The notes beneath the pieces are model-generated. The model was given only the letters and a program-made list of their open reading frames with translations, did no database searches and was not told the DNA's origin. The position numbers and the translations under genes were made by a program. A stretch of DNA of 64,000 nucleotides from Eledone cirrhosa (Eukaryota; Mollusca; Cephalopoda; Octopoda; Eledonidae), in the NCBI GenBank assembly GCA_964016885.1, contig OZ024741.1, positions 34,817,448-34,881,447 on the forward strand. Direction: 5' to 3'. Each line of letters begins with the position of its first letter. Position 1 is the first letter of the stretch. Below are positions 21,504-32,654 of this stretch, one piece after another.

Positions 21504-22165
21504 ATGCGACGGACGTTTCTGGCCCTCATAACCAAAGTCGCCTATTTTTCATTCAGGATCGCGTCACAGGCACGCGTTTCCTGGTCGACACCGGTGCTGA
21601 AGTCAGCATCATCCCGGTTTCCTGCGTTCCTGGAAAAAGGAGAGAGACACCAGCCTGGCTCCAGGCGGTGAATCACCCACATATTCCGACCTACGGAGAA
21701 CAGTCCCTGACACTAAATTTGGGACTACGCCGCACTTTCCAGTGGGTATTCATTGTGGCTAAGCTGCCGACCCCTATTTTAGGAGCTGACTTTCTTCAGC
21801 ACTTCTCGCTGCTAGTGGACCTGAAAAACCAACGACTCGTTGACAACTCCACTGGTCTCGCTGTGCACGGCATAGCCGCTAGGACAGCCACAGTCAGTCC
21901 AGTCATTTCACGATCGACAACAACAACCCGGCACAACCACATCATCAACAAATACCCAGACGTAGCTCGACCACTATTCAACGCTTGCCCTGTAAAACAT
22001 GACGTCACACACCACATAAAAACACACGGACCACCTGTCGCTGCACGACCTAGAAGGCTACCACCAGACTGGCTGAATCCGTCAAACAAGAATTTCAGCA
22101 CATGCTGGATTCGACTGGCGAATCTGTGGCGACTACCGTGCACTGAACAACTGCACCGTTCCTGA
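21401..22165 (+). pseudogene. Gypsy pol: aspartic protease and start of RT (broken)
   Basis: Protease active site FLVDTGAEVSIIP near 21578-21616 and ILGADFL downstream. The frame runs toward RT, but around 22100 a deletion of roughly 60 bp removes the beginning of the RT palm and shifts the frame. Confidence 0.85.
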
Positions 22166-22735
22166 TTCTTATCCAGTGCCTCATCTACAGGACTTCTCTG
22201 GCTCGCTGCACGGGGCTCGCATATTTTCGAAGATCGATCTTGTGCGAGCTTACTATCAGATACCCGTTGAGCCCGCAGATATTCCAAAGACCGCCGTCAC
22301 AACACTCTTTGGAATGTTCGAATTTCTGCGTATGCCTTTCGGTTTGCGAAATGCAGAGCAGACATTCCAGCGATTCATCGATACAGTCACCAGAGGTCTA
22401 CCTTTTGTATACGCATACATTGACGACTTACTGGTGACCAGCAGCTCCGATGAAAACATGAGAAACACCTGGATCTCCTATTCACACGTTTACGTGAATA
22501 TGGAATTGTTATCAACCCCAGCAAATGTGAGTTCGGAGTTGCGTCCCTTCATTTTCTGGGACACATCATTGACAAAGATGGTATTCGCCCACTTAAGGAG
22601 AAAGTCAAATCCATCATTGACTTTCCACAATCTACATCTCTCCGCAAACTGCGAACATTTCTTGGCCTGGTTAACTTCTACAGAAGATTTATACCCCACT
22701 GTGCAGAGACAGCCCAACCACTCACAGATTTGCTG
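22130..22735 (+). pseudogene. Gypsy pol: reverse transcriptase (frameshifted)
   Basis: Shows the [14 protein letters not shown] block, [15 protein letters not shown], and the catalytic YIDD (about 22415-22428, within [10 protein letters not shown]). After SSSDENM the frame shifts; the thumb/connection region is readable only in another frame. Confidence 0.85.
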
Positions 22736-23340
22736 CGGCAGCGTACAACCAAAAACGCAAACATCAATCTCAGCGAAAAAGAATGTACCGCTTTCGTTGA
22801 GGTGAAGAAAATGTTGTCCGAGGCTACAATGCTGAGTTACCCCAAACCTGACGCCCCAATGTGTTTATTGACTGATGCATCCGATTTCGGAGTTGGAGGT
22901 GTGCTTCAACAACTCTCTGGCGATATTTGGCGACCTGTATCTTTTTTCTCTAAGCGATTAAAACCCGCCGAAACTAAGTACAGCACATTCAGTCGTGAAT
23001 TATTGGCAGCATACCTTGCTGTCAAGCATTTTCGACACATGCTAGAAAGTCGTGTGTTCTCTATATACACCGACCACAAACCACTAGTGTACGCGTTCAA
23101 CGCCAAGCCTGACCGACACTCACCCAAGGAGGTCCGACATCTGGACTTCATTTCTCAGTACACTACTGATATTCGGTACATTAAGGGTGCCACCAACTCA
23201 GCAGCTGATGCCCTATCGCGCATGGTGCTTAACGCAATCCACACCACTACCACTATCGACCTCCAGAGGATTGCAGCGGATCAACAGAATGACGAGGAAC
23301 TGCTGCAATTCCGGAAATCATCCTTGAAATTGAAGGAATG
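22730..23340 (+). pseudogene. Gypsy pol: RNase H
   Basis: Open segment with LLTDASDFGVGGVLQQ, FSRELLAAYLAVKHFRH, YTDHKPLVYAF and ADALSR, the ordered RNase H motifs of Gypsy elements (first Asp and the Glu of SREL present). Confidence 0.87.
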
Positions 23341-23402
23341 GCCGCTGGTTCTCTTCGGGTTATATTTGGTACGATATCTCCACAGGCCACGAGCGCCCAT
23401 AC

Positions 23403-23929
23403 GTGCCTCGGAAACATCGACGCGACGTTTTCTCGGCACTGCATTCTCTGGCACATCCTGGCGTCCGCGCTACGCAGAAACTGATGGTTGCCCGCTTTGT
23501 GAGGCCCAACAACAACAAGGACACCCGCGAATGGGCTAGGAACTGTATCGCGTGCCAGAAGGCGAAAATTCACTGGCACATCAAAGCCCCGATCGGTTCT
23601 TTCGCAACACCTGATGCACGGTTCCAACATGTGCATATAGACATCGTTGGACCTTTGCCTCCTTCTCACAACTACACTCATCTTCTCACCTGTGTCGACC
23701 GATTTTCTCGCTGGCCAGAAGCTTTTCCCCTGACGGATATTACTGCGGAAACTGTCGCCAAAACGCTAGTGTTTCACTGGGTTTCGCGTTTCGGCACACC
23801 CGCGACCATCACTACGGATAGAGGACGTCAGTTCGATTCGCACCTATTTACCGAGCTGACTCGTCTCCTCAGGTGCAAACACATCCGTACAACAGCGTAT
23901 CACCCTGCCGCTAACTGCATGGTAGAACG
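23403..23929 (+). pseudogene. Gypsy pol: integrase, 5' part
   Basis: HHCC-type zinc region ([14 protein letters not shown], then CIACQKAK) and the DDE core: [18 protein letters not shown], and the Glu in MVERV just before the frame is cut at 23929 by the LTR-like insertion. AANCMVER carries Cys where Gly is usual. Confidence 0.87.
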
Positions 23930-24511
23930 TGTAGTGACCTACATTCCGCGGGCTCACATACATTCTCTGTGCGTGATTTGGCTCAGTTCAGCCAATCAGC
24001 GCCAGTAGAAGAGGATGTATCCCTACGCGCCCTGAGGAAGAAATTCCACGCGAAGATTTGAAGAATCTCTCTCTTGTACCGGAAACTTCAAGCCAGCAAC
24101 ACGCATAATGTAACGGTGAGATTTGCACCCTAGCCTCGCCGGCTTAACGGCGCAATGGCACATTCCCTTTTGTAACCTCTTTTTATCTGTAACTTCAACC
24201 ATATAAGTTAACAAACATTGTTTGTACTACATCAAAAATAAACATACATTTCATCTCTAATTACTGCTGTTGAAATCATTATTATGTTACTCGTGTCTCA
24301 ATAACATATATAACCCTTGCTGCTGGAATTGGCGACCTGATAAAAGGAATATTGTAAATAGATAGTAAATAGATCGAGGGACCTTCCCTCACGTCTATGT
24401 CAACAAGATAATCCAACGAGGATACTATCACTTACCACACTGGCAACTAACGACCTTCAATCAATCATCTACCCTGTTAAAGTGGCGACCACCATTCTAC
24501 TACCTGCTAAA
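23930..24511 (+). mobile_element. LTR-like insertion, copy 2, inside the Gypsy integrase
   Basis: 582 bp starting tgtagtgacctacattccg, with aacg on both sides (23926-23929 and 24512-24515). Removing it restores the join between MVER and FHRQLKASIK of the integrase. It contains two tggcgacc motifs (about 24330 and 24483) that look like primer-site starts. It has no ORF. Closely related to 4297-4760. Family not identified. Confidence 0.75.
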
Positions 24512-24515
24512 AACG

Positions 24516-25182
24516 CTTCCACCGCCAGCTAAAAGCATCTATCAAGGCTTATGAAGACAACACTAACTGGTTCGAATACCTCCCACTCATTCTTCTTGGT
24601 ATTCGTTCCACTGTTAAGGAGGGAGTCGGACATTCTCCGGCTGAAATGTTGTATTGCACCGTACTCACTCTACCCGGACAAATGATCGCTCCTGTTTCGC
24701 CACAAGAACTTCCAGACCCAACAAAATATGTGCACCGTTTACGGTCATCGATGTCGCATCTGTCTCCTTCAGCCCCTAAACAACAGCACGTTACTTCACA
24801 CATACCAAAAGACATCTATACATGGACGCATGTTTTCGTTAGAAATGACGGTATTCCATCGCAACTTCGTCCGCCGTATTCCGGGCCCTATAAGGTGATA
24901 CAGAAAAGCCCTAAGTATTTCATCCTCGACTTGAACGGGAAACGAAATACCGTCTCCATTGATCGTTTAAAAAAAGCGTTCATAGAACAGGAATTGCCAC
25001 CAGTACCCACCGTTTCTCCAGCAGACTCACCAACAACTTTGCCCGACACAAACACGGCAAATTCTGCACAACCCCGACACCAAATCTGGAAGAACAGTCC
25101 GATGGCCCACGCGATACGTACAAGTTTATCGGGTAAGCACAATTCTGTGGTCATGAACTATTGTTACACACAAATCAATTAA
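24516..25182 (+). pseudogene. Gypsy pol: integrase, 3' part with GPY/F-like module
   Basis: Resumes with FHRQLKASIKAYEDN and the GVGHSPAEMLY block, then the module around RPPYSGPYKVI, which helps integrase bind the target. Stop at 25180-25182. Confidence 0.85.
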
Positions 25183-25492
25183 CTCTGTGCATCACCCACA
25201 TCAAAAGAACAGACAAAAGAACATTTTCCCGTTTCTATGAAATGAACGAACTTTTAATCAACAAACTTTTCGTACGAACATTTTCAATTTTATGTAACAT
25301 CACAGTACATTTTCCTGCATGTAAATTTCTTTTGCTTTGCATACTTTCTTTCATTTCTCCTGTTTCTAAATGACTTTCATGTGTTTTTTGTTTTTACTGA
25401 TTTTCTTCAACAACACACCTAGACATACCTATCTTCATTTCACATGCACCTAGATCGTTCAATCTTAGCTTTCTCCCTGGAAGGGGGGTACT
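25183..25492 (+). other. Gypsy 3' untranslated region with polypurine tract
   Basis: Non-coding; ends ggaaggggggtac immediately before the putative LTR start, a good polypurine tract for plus-strand priming. Confidence 0.65.
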
Positions 25493-26226
25493 ATAACGGC
25501 GGCGAAGATTCGAAACCGATTCTGAGCTTTCTCGCTCTGGGACAAGCAGTGGTAAGTTGTTTACGCTCAAGAGACTAACTCCTTGGGAGAGGCTAAACAC
25601 AGGTCAGAGGTATTTACGCCTGACAGAAAATAGGTCAGAGGATATATCCATCTTTCTGATTTGTTTACGCTTGGCAAACTAATCCCTTGGGAGACTAACC
25701 AAAGTTCAGAGGATATATCTATCCTTCTAACTTCAACTCTTATAAATACAGGGGTTGTTTACGCCCCGACAGAAAAGAAGTGATATACAGACAAGACAAG
25801 TCGCATTTACAAGCTCTCGTCACGAAAAACCAGTCTGCCACTTATTTTCACGTTCCTGGCTGATCGCTGACTCCTGCAATACAAATAAGTAAATATACTG
25901 ATACGCACACACACATTCATAGTGAGTTCAGTATTTTTACACGCACCATTTCAGTTTACACATATTGTACCTTTCTGATACAGTACAAATTATATTATAA
26001 TCGTATTCTGTGATACTTGAATTTACGTGGCTCGAAGAGCCACCAAATTATTGTATGAATATTTTGTGTTATTGATTTTATCATTCAATATTCAAGTTGA
26101 ATATTGTTATAATAAAATAAACTTTGTAACAACACAATCCTGGTATTTTTCTTTACATCGAAACCACCATACCAACAGTTATATCCATCCACTTATCGTT
26201 ACAACCACACATAATATTCCGTTACA
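25493..26226 (+). repeat. 3' LTR of the Gypsy element
   Basis: About 734 bp. It starts tataacgg (TG changed to TA) right after the purine tract and ends ccgttaca, inverted complements of each other. A TATA-like tataaataca lies at 25741 and AATAAA near 26111, matching U3-R-U5 order. The last 102 bp match the 5' LTR remnant. Confidence 0.75.
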
Positions 26227-26230
26227 GACT

Positions 26231-26375
26231 TGTTACAACTCTCTCACGTAGACACTGCTACCATCCCCTTTCCATAAAGACTTCTTACAGCTATCTCACC
26301 TATAAACACCCTCTTATTGTCTTCTCCATAAAGACTTGCTGCAGATCTCTCACATTAGAAAGTTGTCATCAGAAA
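26231..26375. repeat. Short tandem repeat carrying the Gypsy insertion site
   Basis: Units of about 55-57 bp, each with ccataaagactt, then ttacag or tgcag, then ctctcac; the left flank at 20455-20479 is part of the same array. Confidence 0.6.
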
Positions 26376-26509
26376 AAAAAGAAGGTTGATCTCTCATTAT
26401 TGTTGTTGTAAGGTAAATAAAAGTGTAAACATATCCTAACAGAGCCAAAAAGTAACACAAATAGCAACGTTAGAGAGCCACAAAGGCATAAGGAAGGGAA
26501 AAATGGTAG

Positions 26510-27055
26510 TTAGACAGTTAATTGAGGGAAAACAACACAATAATGCTAAAGACAATGTCACTGGATCGAGATCTTTGGAACCACGCAGTAATACAGAAGA
26601 CCCTCCTTCCCTACATATAAAGTTAACCTACAGTCAGTGGGCCCCTCCTAACCAAATATACACCCCAACACACTACCACTACTCCATCCTCCCACTCCCA
26701 CCAACACCACCTTTTCTCTGCAACATCCAGTCCAAACTAAAATGATCGTGTAGGTGTCACAACAAAAAAGCACCCAATCCACACTGTAAAGGGGTCGAGT
26801 AGGTGTCATGACAAAAAAAAAAAACGCACGGTCAATGCTGTAAAGTGGTCGTGTAGGAGACACGGTAAAAAGGCTCTCAGTTCACTCTGTAAATGTGGTT
26901 AGTGTTAGGAAGGGCATCCAGCCGTAGAAAACCTGCCAGAAACGGGTCTATATGAGCGAGACATGGTCACCCAATCAACCTTGCCTCAAGTGGGACAAAC
27001 CCATCTAACCCATGCTAGCGTTGAAGATAGACGTTAAACGATGATGATGATATAA
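26510..27055 (+). mobile_element. RTE LINE 3' fragment with tail
   Basis: Plus orientation. 26545-26610 is a decayed version of the polymerase end (aatgtcactggatcgagatc). It is followed by the repeated caccc-ccacactgtaaag modules and ends gacgttaaacgatgatgatg. Confidence 0.65.
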
Positions 27056-27529
27056 ACAGAAGTTTAAAGTAATGATTGTTTATTAGAAAAGGGGAAAGAG
27101 ACACAACAGAAGCCTTCTCATTTCAATTCCTGTCAGAAATGTTCTGCCAATTGTGTTAACATCATTTTCAGTAAATTAATCCTCCTGCTTCTCACGGATA
27201 CTACAGCAAATGTCAAAATCAAAACACAATGCTTGAAAGTGGTTTCTAAATTTAAAATTTAAATCAAATATCAAAGCAACAAGAACATTTTGATGGAGGG
27301 ATTTTTAATTCCCGAAATATTAGGATAAATTAATAATAAAAATAATAATTTCTACTATAGGCACAAGGCCACCATGAGTTACCCCTATTTAGCTGTTATT
27401 TCTAGGACACCTAAGGACCACCATGAGGTTCCTTCTGTTTAGCTGATATAGCTACTATTTCTAGCACACCTATGGACCACAATGAGCTTCCCTATTTAGC
27501 TGCTATTTTTAGCACACCTATGGACATCC

Positions 27530-27606
27530 AGCTGTAGAAATCAAGCCAGAATCAGTTCCTGTCTCACCCTTGCAAGCAGGGAAAAAGCGGACGTAAAATG
27601 AAATGA
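27530..27606 (+). mobile_element. RTE/S2-type tail fragment
   Basis: catccagctgtagaaatcaa, then cccttgcaagcagggaaaaa, then cggacgtaaaatga. Confidence 0.65.
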
Positions 27607-27734
27607 TGGACCACTATGAGGTTTTCCCCTATTTAGCTGCTATTTCTCATACAAAACTGTTTCTGGCTTGGTTTCTACAGCTGGATGCTCTTCCTAATTC
27701 CAACCACATTTACAGTGTGTGCTGGGTGCTTTTT

Positions 27735-28652
27735 ACCATGTCTCCTACATGATCACTTTACAGTGTGCTGGGTGCTTTTTGTTGTGAGACCTACACCCCC
27801 ACTTTACAGTGTGTGCTGGATGCTTTTTGTTGTGACACCTACACAACCACTTTACAGTGTGTGCTGGATGCTTTTTGTTGTGACACCTACACAACCACTT
27901 TACAGTGTGTGCTGGGTGCTTTTTGTTGTGACACCTACACAACCATTTTACAGTGTGGGCTGGGTGCTTTTTGTTGTGACACCTACACAACCACTTTACA
28001 GTGTGGGCTGGGTGCTTTTTGTCATGACACCTACACAACCACTTTACAGTGTGGGCTGGGTGCTTTTTGTTGTGACACCTACACAACCACTTTACAGTGT
28101 GTGCTGGGTGCTTTTTGTTGTGACACCTACACAACCATTTTACAGTGTGGGCTGGGTGCTTTTTGTCATGACACCTACACAACCACTTTACAGTGTGTGC
28201 TGGGTGATTTTTGTTGTGACACCTACACAACCACTTTACAGTGTGTGCTGGATGCTTTTTGTCATGACACCTACACAACCACTTTACAGTGTGTGCTGGG
28301 TGATTTTTGTTGTGACACCTACACAACCACTTTACAGTGTGTGCTGGGTGATTTTTGTTGTGACACCTACACAACCACTTTACAGTGTGTGCTGGGTGAT
28401 TTTTGTTGTGACACCTACACAACCACTTTACAGTGTGTGCTGGATGCTTTTTGTCATGACACCTACACAACCACTTTACAGTGTGTGCTGGGTGATTTTT
28501 GTTGTGACACCTACACAACCACTTTACAGTGTGTGCTGGGTGATTTTTGTTGTGACACCTACACAACCACTTTACAGTGTGTGCTGGGTGCTTTTTGTTG
28601 TGACACCTACACAACCACTTTACAGTGTGGGCTGGGTGCTTTTTGTTGTGAT
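27735..28652. repeat. 48-bp satellite, about 19 copies, open on both strands
   Basis: Unit with ctacacaaccactttacagt, gtgtgctgggtgctttt and tgtgacac, period 48. Because 48 is a multiple of three, several frames stay open for 290-400 codons and encode 16-residue repeats (CDTYTTTLQCVLGAFC on the plus strand, HNKKHPAHTVKWLCRC on the minus). Sequence variants (tcat versus ttgt, gggtgatt versus gggtgctt) are arranged in higher-order blocks. The unit matches the internal module of the RTE/SINE tails, so this is amplified transposon DNA and not a gene. Confidence 0.93.
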
Positions 28653-28976
28653 ATGAGGAATGCCTTTAACTGCATACACTGGGACCATCTGCTCGATGCC
28701 TCAGCCGAGCCCCCCTCTGCCTACCCGCTGGCCTACCTGTCGTATGGAGCCCCGAGCATGCTCCTTGCTGTTGATACGGTCATACCTTCGGCCACTGGGC
28801 TCCAACAGGGCGACCTTTTGGGCCCCCTCCTGTTTGCCCTTGGTACAGACCACATTGCCCGGAGTATCACGGCCCTTCTCAACGTTTGGTATCTCGATGA
28901 TGCTACGTTGGATGTCTGCCATGACCTACAATCAGTGGTTCCAGCCCTGGCGGGAATCGGCCTCTACATCTATTGA
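28650..28976 (+). mobile_element. Non-LTR reverse-transcriptase fragment
   Basis: One frame reads DMRNAFNCIHWDHLL, then SATGLQQGDLLGPLLFAL, then NVWYLDDATL. These are RT motifs A (D-x4-F), B (QQGD-x-LGPLLF) and C (YLDD) in order, with the spacing between A and B compressed. It follows the satellite without a stop. GC content is clearly higher than its surroundings. The LINE clade is not the RTE or CR1 type seen elsewhere in the window. Confidence 0.75.
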
Positions 28977-29016
28977 TTTTGGAGCAGATCCTCTTTCCTG
29001 CTCCGAAATCAATAGA
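28969..29016. repeat. 19-bp inverted repeat (hairpin)
   Basis: tctattgattttggagcag (28969-28987) pairs with ctgctccgaaatcaataga (28998-29016) with one mismatch and a 10-nt loop, right after the RT fragment. Confidence 0.85.
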
Positions 29017-29459
29017 CGTGTCTGAGGAACCTGCGAATCCAGAGTCAGGTCGATCTACACACAAATCGCTCTTCGAGCTGTTCGCCGGGGAAACAATTAT
29101 AATACGCAATAAATTGAGTTCCGATGCATCACTGATTTTTCGTTTTCCATTCTATATATATATATATGTGTGTATGGGTGTATGTTTGTGTTTTTATCTA
29201 TGTAACTTAATGGTTTGACAAAAGAAAAATAAAGAATTATAAAATTATTTGTGTAAGTGCAAGTATGTGTTTGTATTCATAAACTGAGAACAACTACAAA
29301 TGTTAAATCTATTTGTTAATACTACTATTTAAAGCAAGAATTGACAACTTTTTTTTTAGATATAACTCATCATATGGTGGGCTGCAATACTAAAACAATT
29401 CAAGGTAATATTTCATTCAGTATGCCATTTAGAAAGCCAAATGGGCCACAGTTTGTCCA

Positions 29460-29735
29460 TGATTGATTTAAAGTCTTTCTCAAGCCTAGAAGCTCATCAA
29501 GCCAGAGTTTATCCTGGTTTTATGTGCTGATTAGTGAGAGAGACTACAAACTGAGTCCAGCTCAAAGTTAACCTCCTCTACTTGCTACTGGTACTCCATT
29601 TTGAATGGACTGGAGCAATGTGAAATGAAGTGTATTGCTCAAGGGTACAATGTGCCATACAGTCTGGAAATCTCACAACCTTATATTTGTGAACCTAACA
29701 GTCTAACCATTAGGCTGCATGTCTTCACTTATTAA
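29460..29735 (-). mobile_element. tRNA-derived SINE (S2-like), minus orientation, diverged
   Basis: gactggagcaatgtgaaatg, then cttatatttgtgaacctaac and ctaaccattaggc, the reverse of the tRNA-like head seen at 41767. Confidence 0.5.
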
Positions 29736-30002
29736 CCTTTTTGATAACCAGCTTGAAATTGCCTCAGCTATATGATACAACCCAGTTAATTTTAAAACGT
29801 TTATCTTTATATTAAAACCTTCCATCATAATTTAATTTTTGTTAAGTAATGTTCTAAATATTAGTGTACTAATGAAAAATTTAGTTATTTTATTAAATTC
29901 CTCCAAATTGAGATTCACCACCACTACACCTGATGTCCCCCCCTCCACACACACGCACTCATGTATTTCATGACTCGTACACTGTTCATTTTCCTGACAT
30001 TT

Positions 30003-30095
30003 GTACATTATTCTATGTACTACACATGCACCTTTGATGAGTTGTAGTGCACCTGAGCACTGTACACAATAATTTCATTATTATTATTATTATTA
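30003..30095 (+). repeat. LINE-tail-like repeat with (ATT)n end
   Basis: gcacctttgatgagttgtag, then tgcacctgagcactgtacac, then aataatttcattattattat. The same end recurs at 50424-50520 and 63620-63660. Likely 3' end of a CR1/L2-type LINE. Confidence 0.55.
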
Positions 30096-30099
30096 AGGG

Positions 30100-30195
30100 T
30101 GTGAATTGGCAGTATCGGTAGAGGGTTGGATGCCATGCTTTCTAGCATAGTTACATCCCTTTACGGTCTGAGTTGAATACCCATTCTGGTTAGTA
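30100..30195 (+). mobile_element. SINE S1, 3'-truncated
   Basis: gtgtgaattggcagtatcgg to tttacggtctgagttgaata. Confidence 0.75.
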
Positions 30196-30219
30196 TTGGA
30201 ACATAGAAATACACTGCAA

Positions 30220-30655
30220 CAACAAGTATTTAAAGGCCATTTTCCTTGCTAAAACAAGGGTTAGCTATGCAGGCTCCATGACAAATTTCTCCATTTTGCC
30301 CTATCGTCAACATCCCCCACTCCCCAAGCCACTGAATTTCGTTTCTTTCTCCATCATCTTTAGCCATATCTTTCTTGGTTTCACCCTTCCTCTACTTCTA
30401 TATCCATTTTAATCACTCCTCTCATCCAGCAATGTTCATCCTTCCTCAACACATGATCCAACCATCTCATTCCATTTTTCTTCACAATATTCATCACTGG
30501 TTCTATTCCCATCTTCCTTTACAACTCACTGTCTCTCTCTGAGTGATACTCTGCACATCCCCCAAACAATTCTCATTTCTAGATTTCTCTTTGGCTCCAC
30601 ATTCATCACCCATGTTTTGCTCCCATAAATCATGGCACATTTGAACATAGAAATA
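30220..30655 (-). mobile_element. Decayed LINE polymerase C-terminal fragment
   Basis: Minus-strand reading gives broken pieces like SKTWVMNVEP, IVWGMCRVSLRE and GRVKPRKIWLKMMEK, which match the layout of non-LTR polymerase C-termini. Several stops. Confidence 0.5.
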
Positions 30656-30796
30656 GCTGGAAATAGAACAGAGACTCAATATACACAGCTTGTGGTATTT
30701 AAACAGAAATAATACAGAAGAGTCTTAATTTTACACTCTAAATATACATCTAACTTGTATTATCTTTTTTCTTTGGATAAACAAAAGCTGGCCTTC

Positions 30797-30920
30797 ACAT
30801 CATCATCATCATCATCATCATCATCGTTTAACTTCTATGTTCCACACTAGCATGGGTTAGACGGGTTTGTCCCATTAGAGGCAAGTTGGGTCAGGTGACC
30901 GTACCTTGCTCATATAGGAC
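30797..30920 (-). mobile_element. RTE/SINE tail fragment
   Basis: (CAT)n, then cactagcatgggttagacgg, then gttgggtcaggtgaccgtac. Confidence 0.65.
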
Positions 30921-31085
30921 TTTTGGTTAGTATGTACCCTGCTTTCACTAAATGTCTCAGATACCCATGTAGTTGTGAGCGGATACATTCACTCCCAATC
31001 TTTTCTCTCTCAATCCAGTGGGACATCCAAGATGTGACAGCTGGATGGAGAGATGGCTGCTCTAAGCACAAAGCTGGTACTTTCT

Positions 31086-31298
31086 TTAACCCTTTAGCAT
31101 TGACATTACTCTATAATTACTATTATATTTTAATGGTAAAGGTTTTATCTCACATACCGAATCTATGAGATGTTGAGGTTATTTATTTCAAGAAAAATAC
31201 CTTAATGTCAGTATGAGCGGCCAGTTACAGCCAGTTTGAACAGAAAGTAGTGAGAGAATTCTGGCCGGATATGGGCAGTTTAAATGCTAAAGAGTTAA
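31086..31298 (+). mobile_element. TTAA MITE (family P1), complete
   Basis: ttaaccctttagcattgaca to tttaaatgctaaagagttaa, 213 bp, no ORF. Confidence 0.82.
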
Positions 31299-32400
31299 CT
31301 ACTATGAAGAGATGAAAGGCAAAGTGAGCCTTGGCAGGATTTCAACTCTAGAGTACAAAGTGAAATAAATATTCTGTACTTTAACAACACTGCCAGATAC
31401 TGTGTCCATGGTCTTCAAAGGGCCTTGGAGACCATTAAGATTAATTCAGAGGGAAAACAGATGCTGCTGGAAAAATTCACATGTGCAGGGAATTTTAAAG
31501 GGCCTACATTCTGGGGAGGAAGAAGTGAGTATAACAGAGAGTGTACTTGAAGAGAGAAAGTGGCCTGAACAGAGAAATAGTTGAAAATAGAGTAGATGAT
31601 ATTTGTTAGTGAGCTAAATACTACAAACCCCAAGCTAGTATTTGAAGTTAGAAATGAGAGGAGTCATAAACTTTCTAATCTGACTTTTCATCTGCCAACA
31701 TTAATTCCTCCCACACTCTCAGCTTTCATCAAATCATAAAATAGTCCCAGTTTTTACCATTTACTCTCCTGCAATGCCAGCTTCTCTGCTTTCATGTTTT
31801 CTAAGCTTTCTTCTCTCACTTTCTGCTTATCTCCCTTTTTGTCTCTCAAATGTGTGTATGTGTTTATATTTTATATTGTATATTTAATACAAACCAGCAA
31901 AGCTAATGTCAGTGTGTGTGTATGTGAGTGTAAGTGTGTGTGTGAGTATGTGTATGTCACAATAAATGCCAACATCAGGTCAACTGATATTTTACTCTCT
32001 TTTCTCTTTTAACCCCCTTCTACCTCTCTCTTTCACCCTCTCTACTTCTCCCTCTCTGTCTGTATAAGTGTATGTGCATGTGTGTGTGTGTATGAAAGTA
32101 CACAACAGAAACTGGTCATCTAATATCACAGTAAACAGAAGCTCCCAACAGGAGTACCCCCCCCCCCAACCTCTCTAGTCTAATTCTAACATACTTCAAA
32201 GTGTGTGTCTATCTCACATTGTAATTGTTATAACTGCTATTGTTTTTTGTGTCCAGGCTAGCATGGGCTGCCTGGAGCTTTGTGAGGTAGTAATTTGTGA
32301 CCAGATGTTTGTACTGATGCCAACATTTTTAATCACCTTTTATGACATGCGGTGTACCTATTCTAAAAAATGACTGACATTTGGTAGACAGAAACTATTC
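31299..32400. other. Non-coding interval
   Basis: A minus S1 fragment (about 31310-31400), then unassigned sequence, pyrimidine-rich tracts and a C-run at 32158. No gene supported. Confidence 0.4.
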
Positions 32401-32404
32401 AGAA

Positions 32405-32576
32405 GGTTTGGTGTGTGTGCATGCGTGGTGTGTATGTGTGTGTGTGTGTGTGTGATTGTGTGTGTGTGATTGTGTGTGTGCGTGTGATTGTGTGTGTGAT
32501 TATGTGTGTGTGATTGTGCATGTGTGTGTGATTGTGTGTGTGTGTGATTGTGCGTGTGTGTGATTGTGTGTGTGTC
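32405..32576. repeat. (TG)n microsatellite with ATTG interruptions
   Basis: tgtgtgtgattgtgtgtg pattern repeated with irregular spacing. Confidence 0.92.
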
Positions 32577-32654
32577 TATTCATTTCTATCATAATTTTTC
32601 AACTGCTTAGTGCCTCAAAAAGACTTAGTTCAGCCCTGGTTTTAATAATGGTTT

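Larger units (their letters stand above)
20476..26230 (+). mobile_element. Degraded Gypsy-type LTR retrotransposon, CsRn1-like
   Basis: Order: 5' LTR remnant, tRNA-Trp-type primer site, gag with CHCC knuckle, protease, RT, RNase H, integrase with GPY/F-like tail, purine tract, 3' LTR. It is flanked by gact on both sides (20476-20479 and 26227-26230), inserted in a short tandem repeat whose unit (ccataaagactt...) continues on the right. Several frameshifts, an internal RT deletion and a 582-bp insertion in the integrase show it is inactive. The primer site and the unusual C-x2-H-x9-C-x3-C knuckle both point to the CsRn1 clade. Confidence 0.9.

Noticed and set aside
20643..23681. Minus-strand ORFs of 60-163 codons within the Gypsy element
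   Set aside because: Shadows of gag and pol on the opposite strand; no motifs.
27735..28652. CRISPR-like array
   Set aside because: Eukaryotic context; the repeats are contiguous 48-bp units without unique spacers.
27685..28976. Long ORFs of 289-403 codons on both strands
   Set aside because: They come from a 48-bp tandem repeat with a period divisible by three; the repeat unit matches transposon tail sequence and no frame is favoured.
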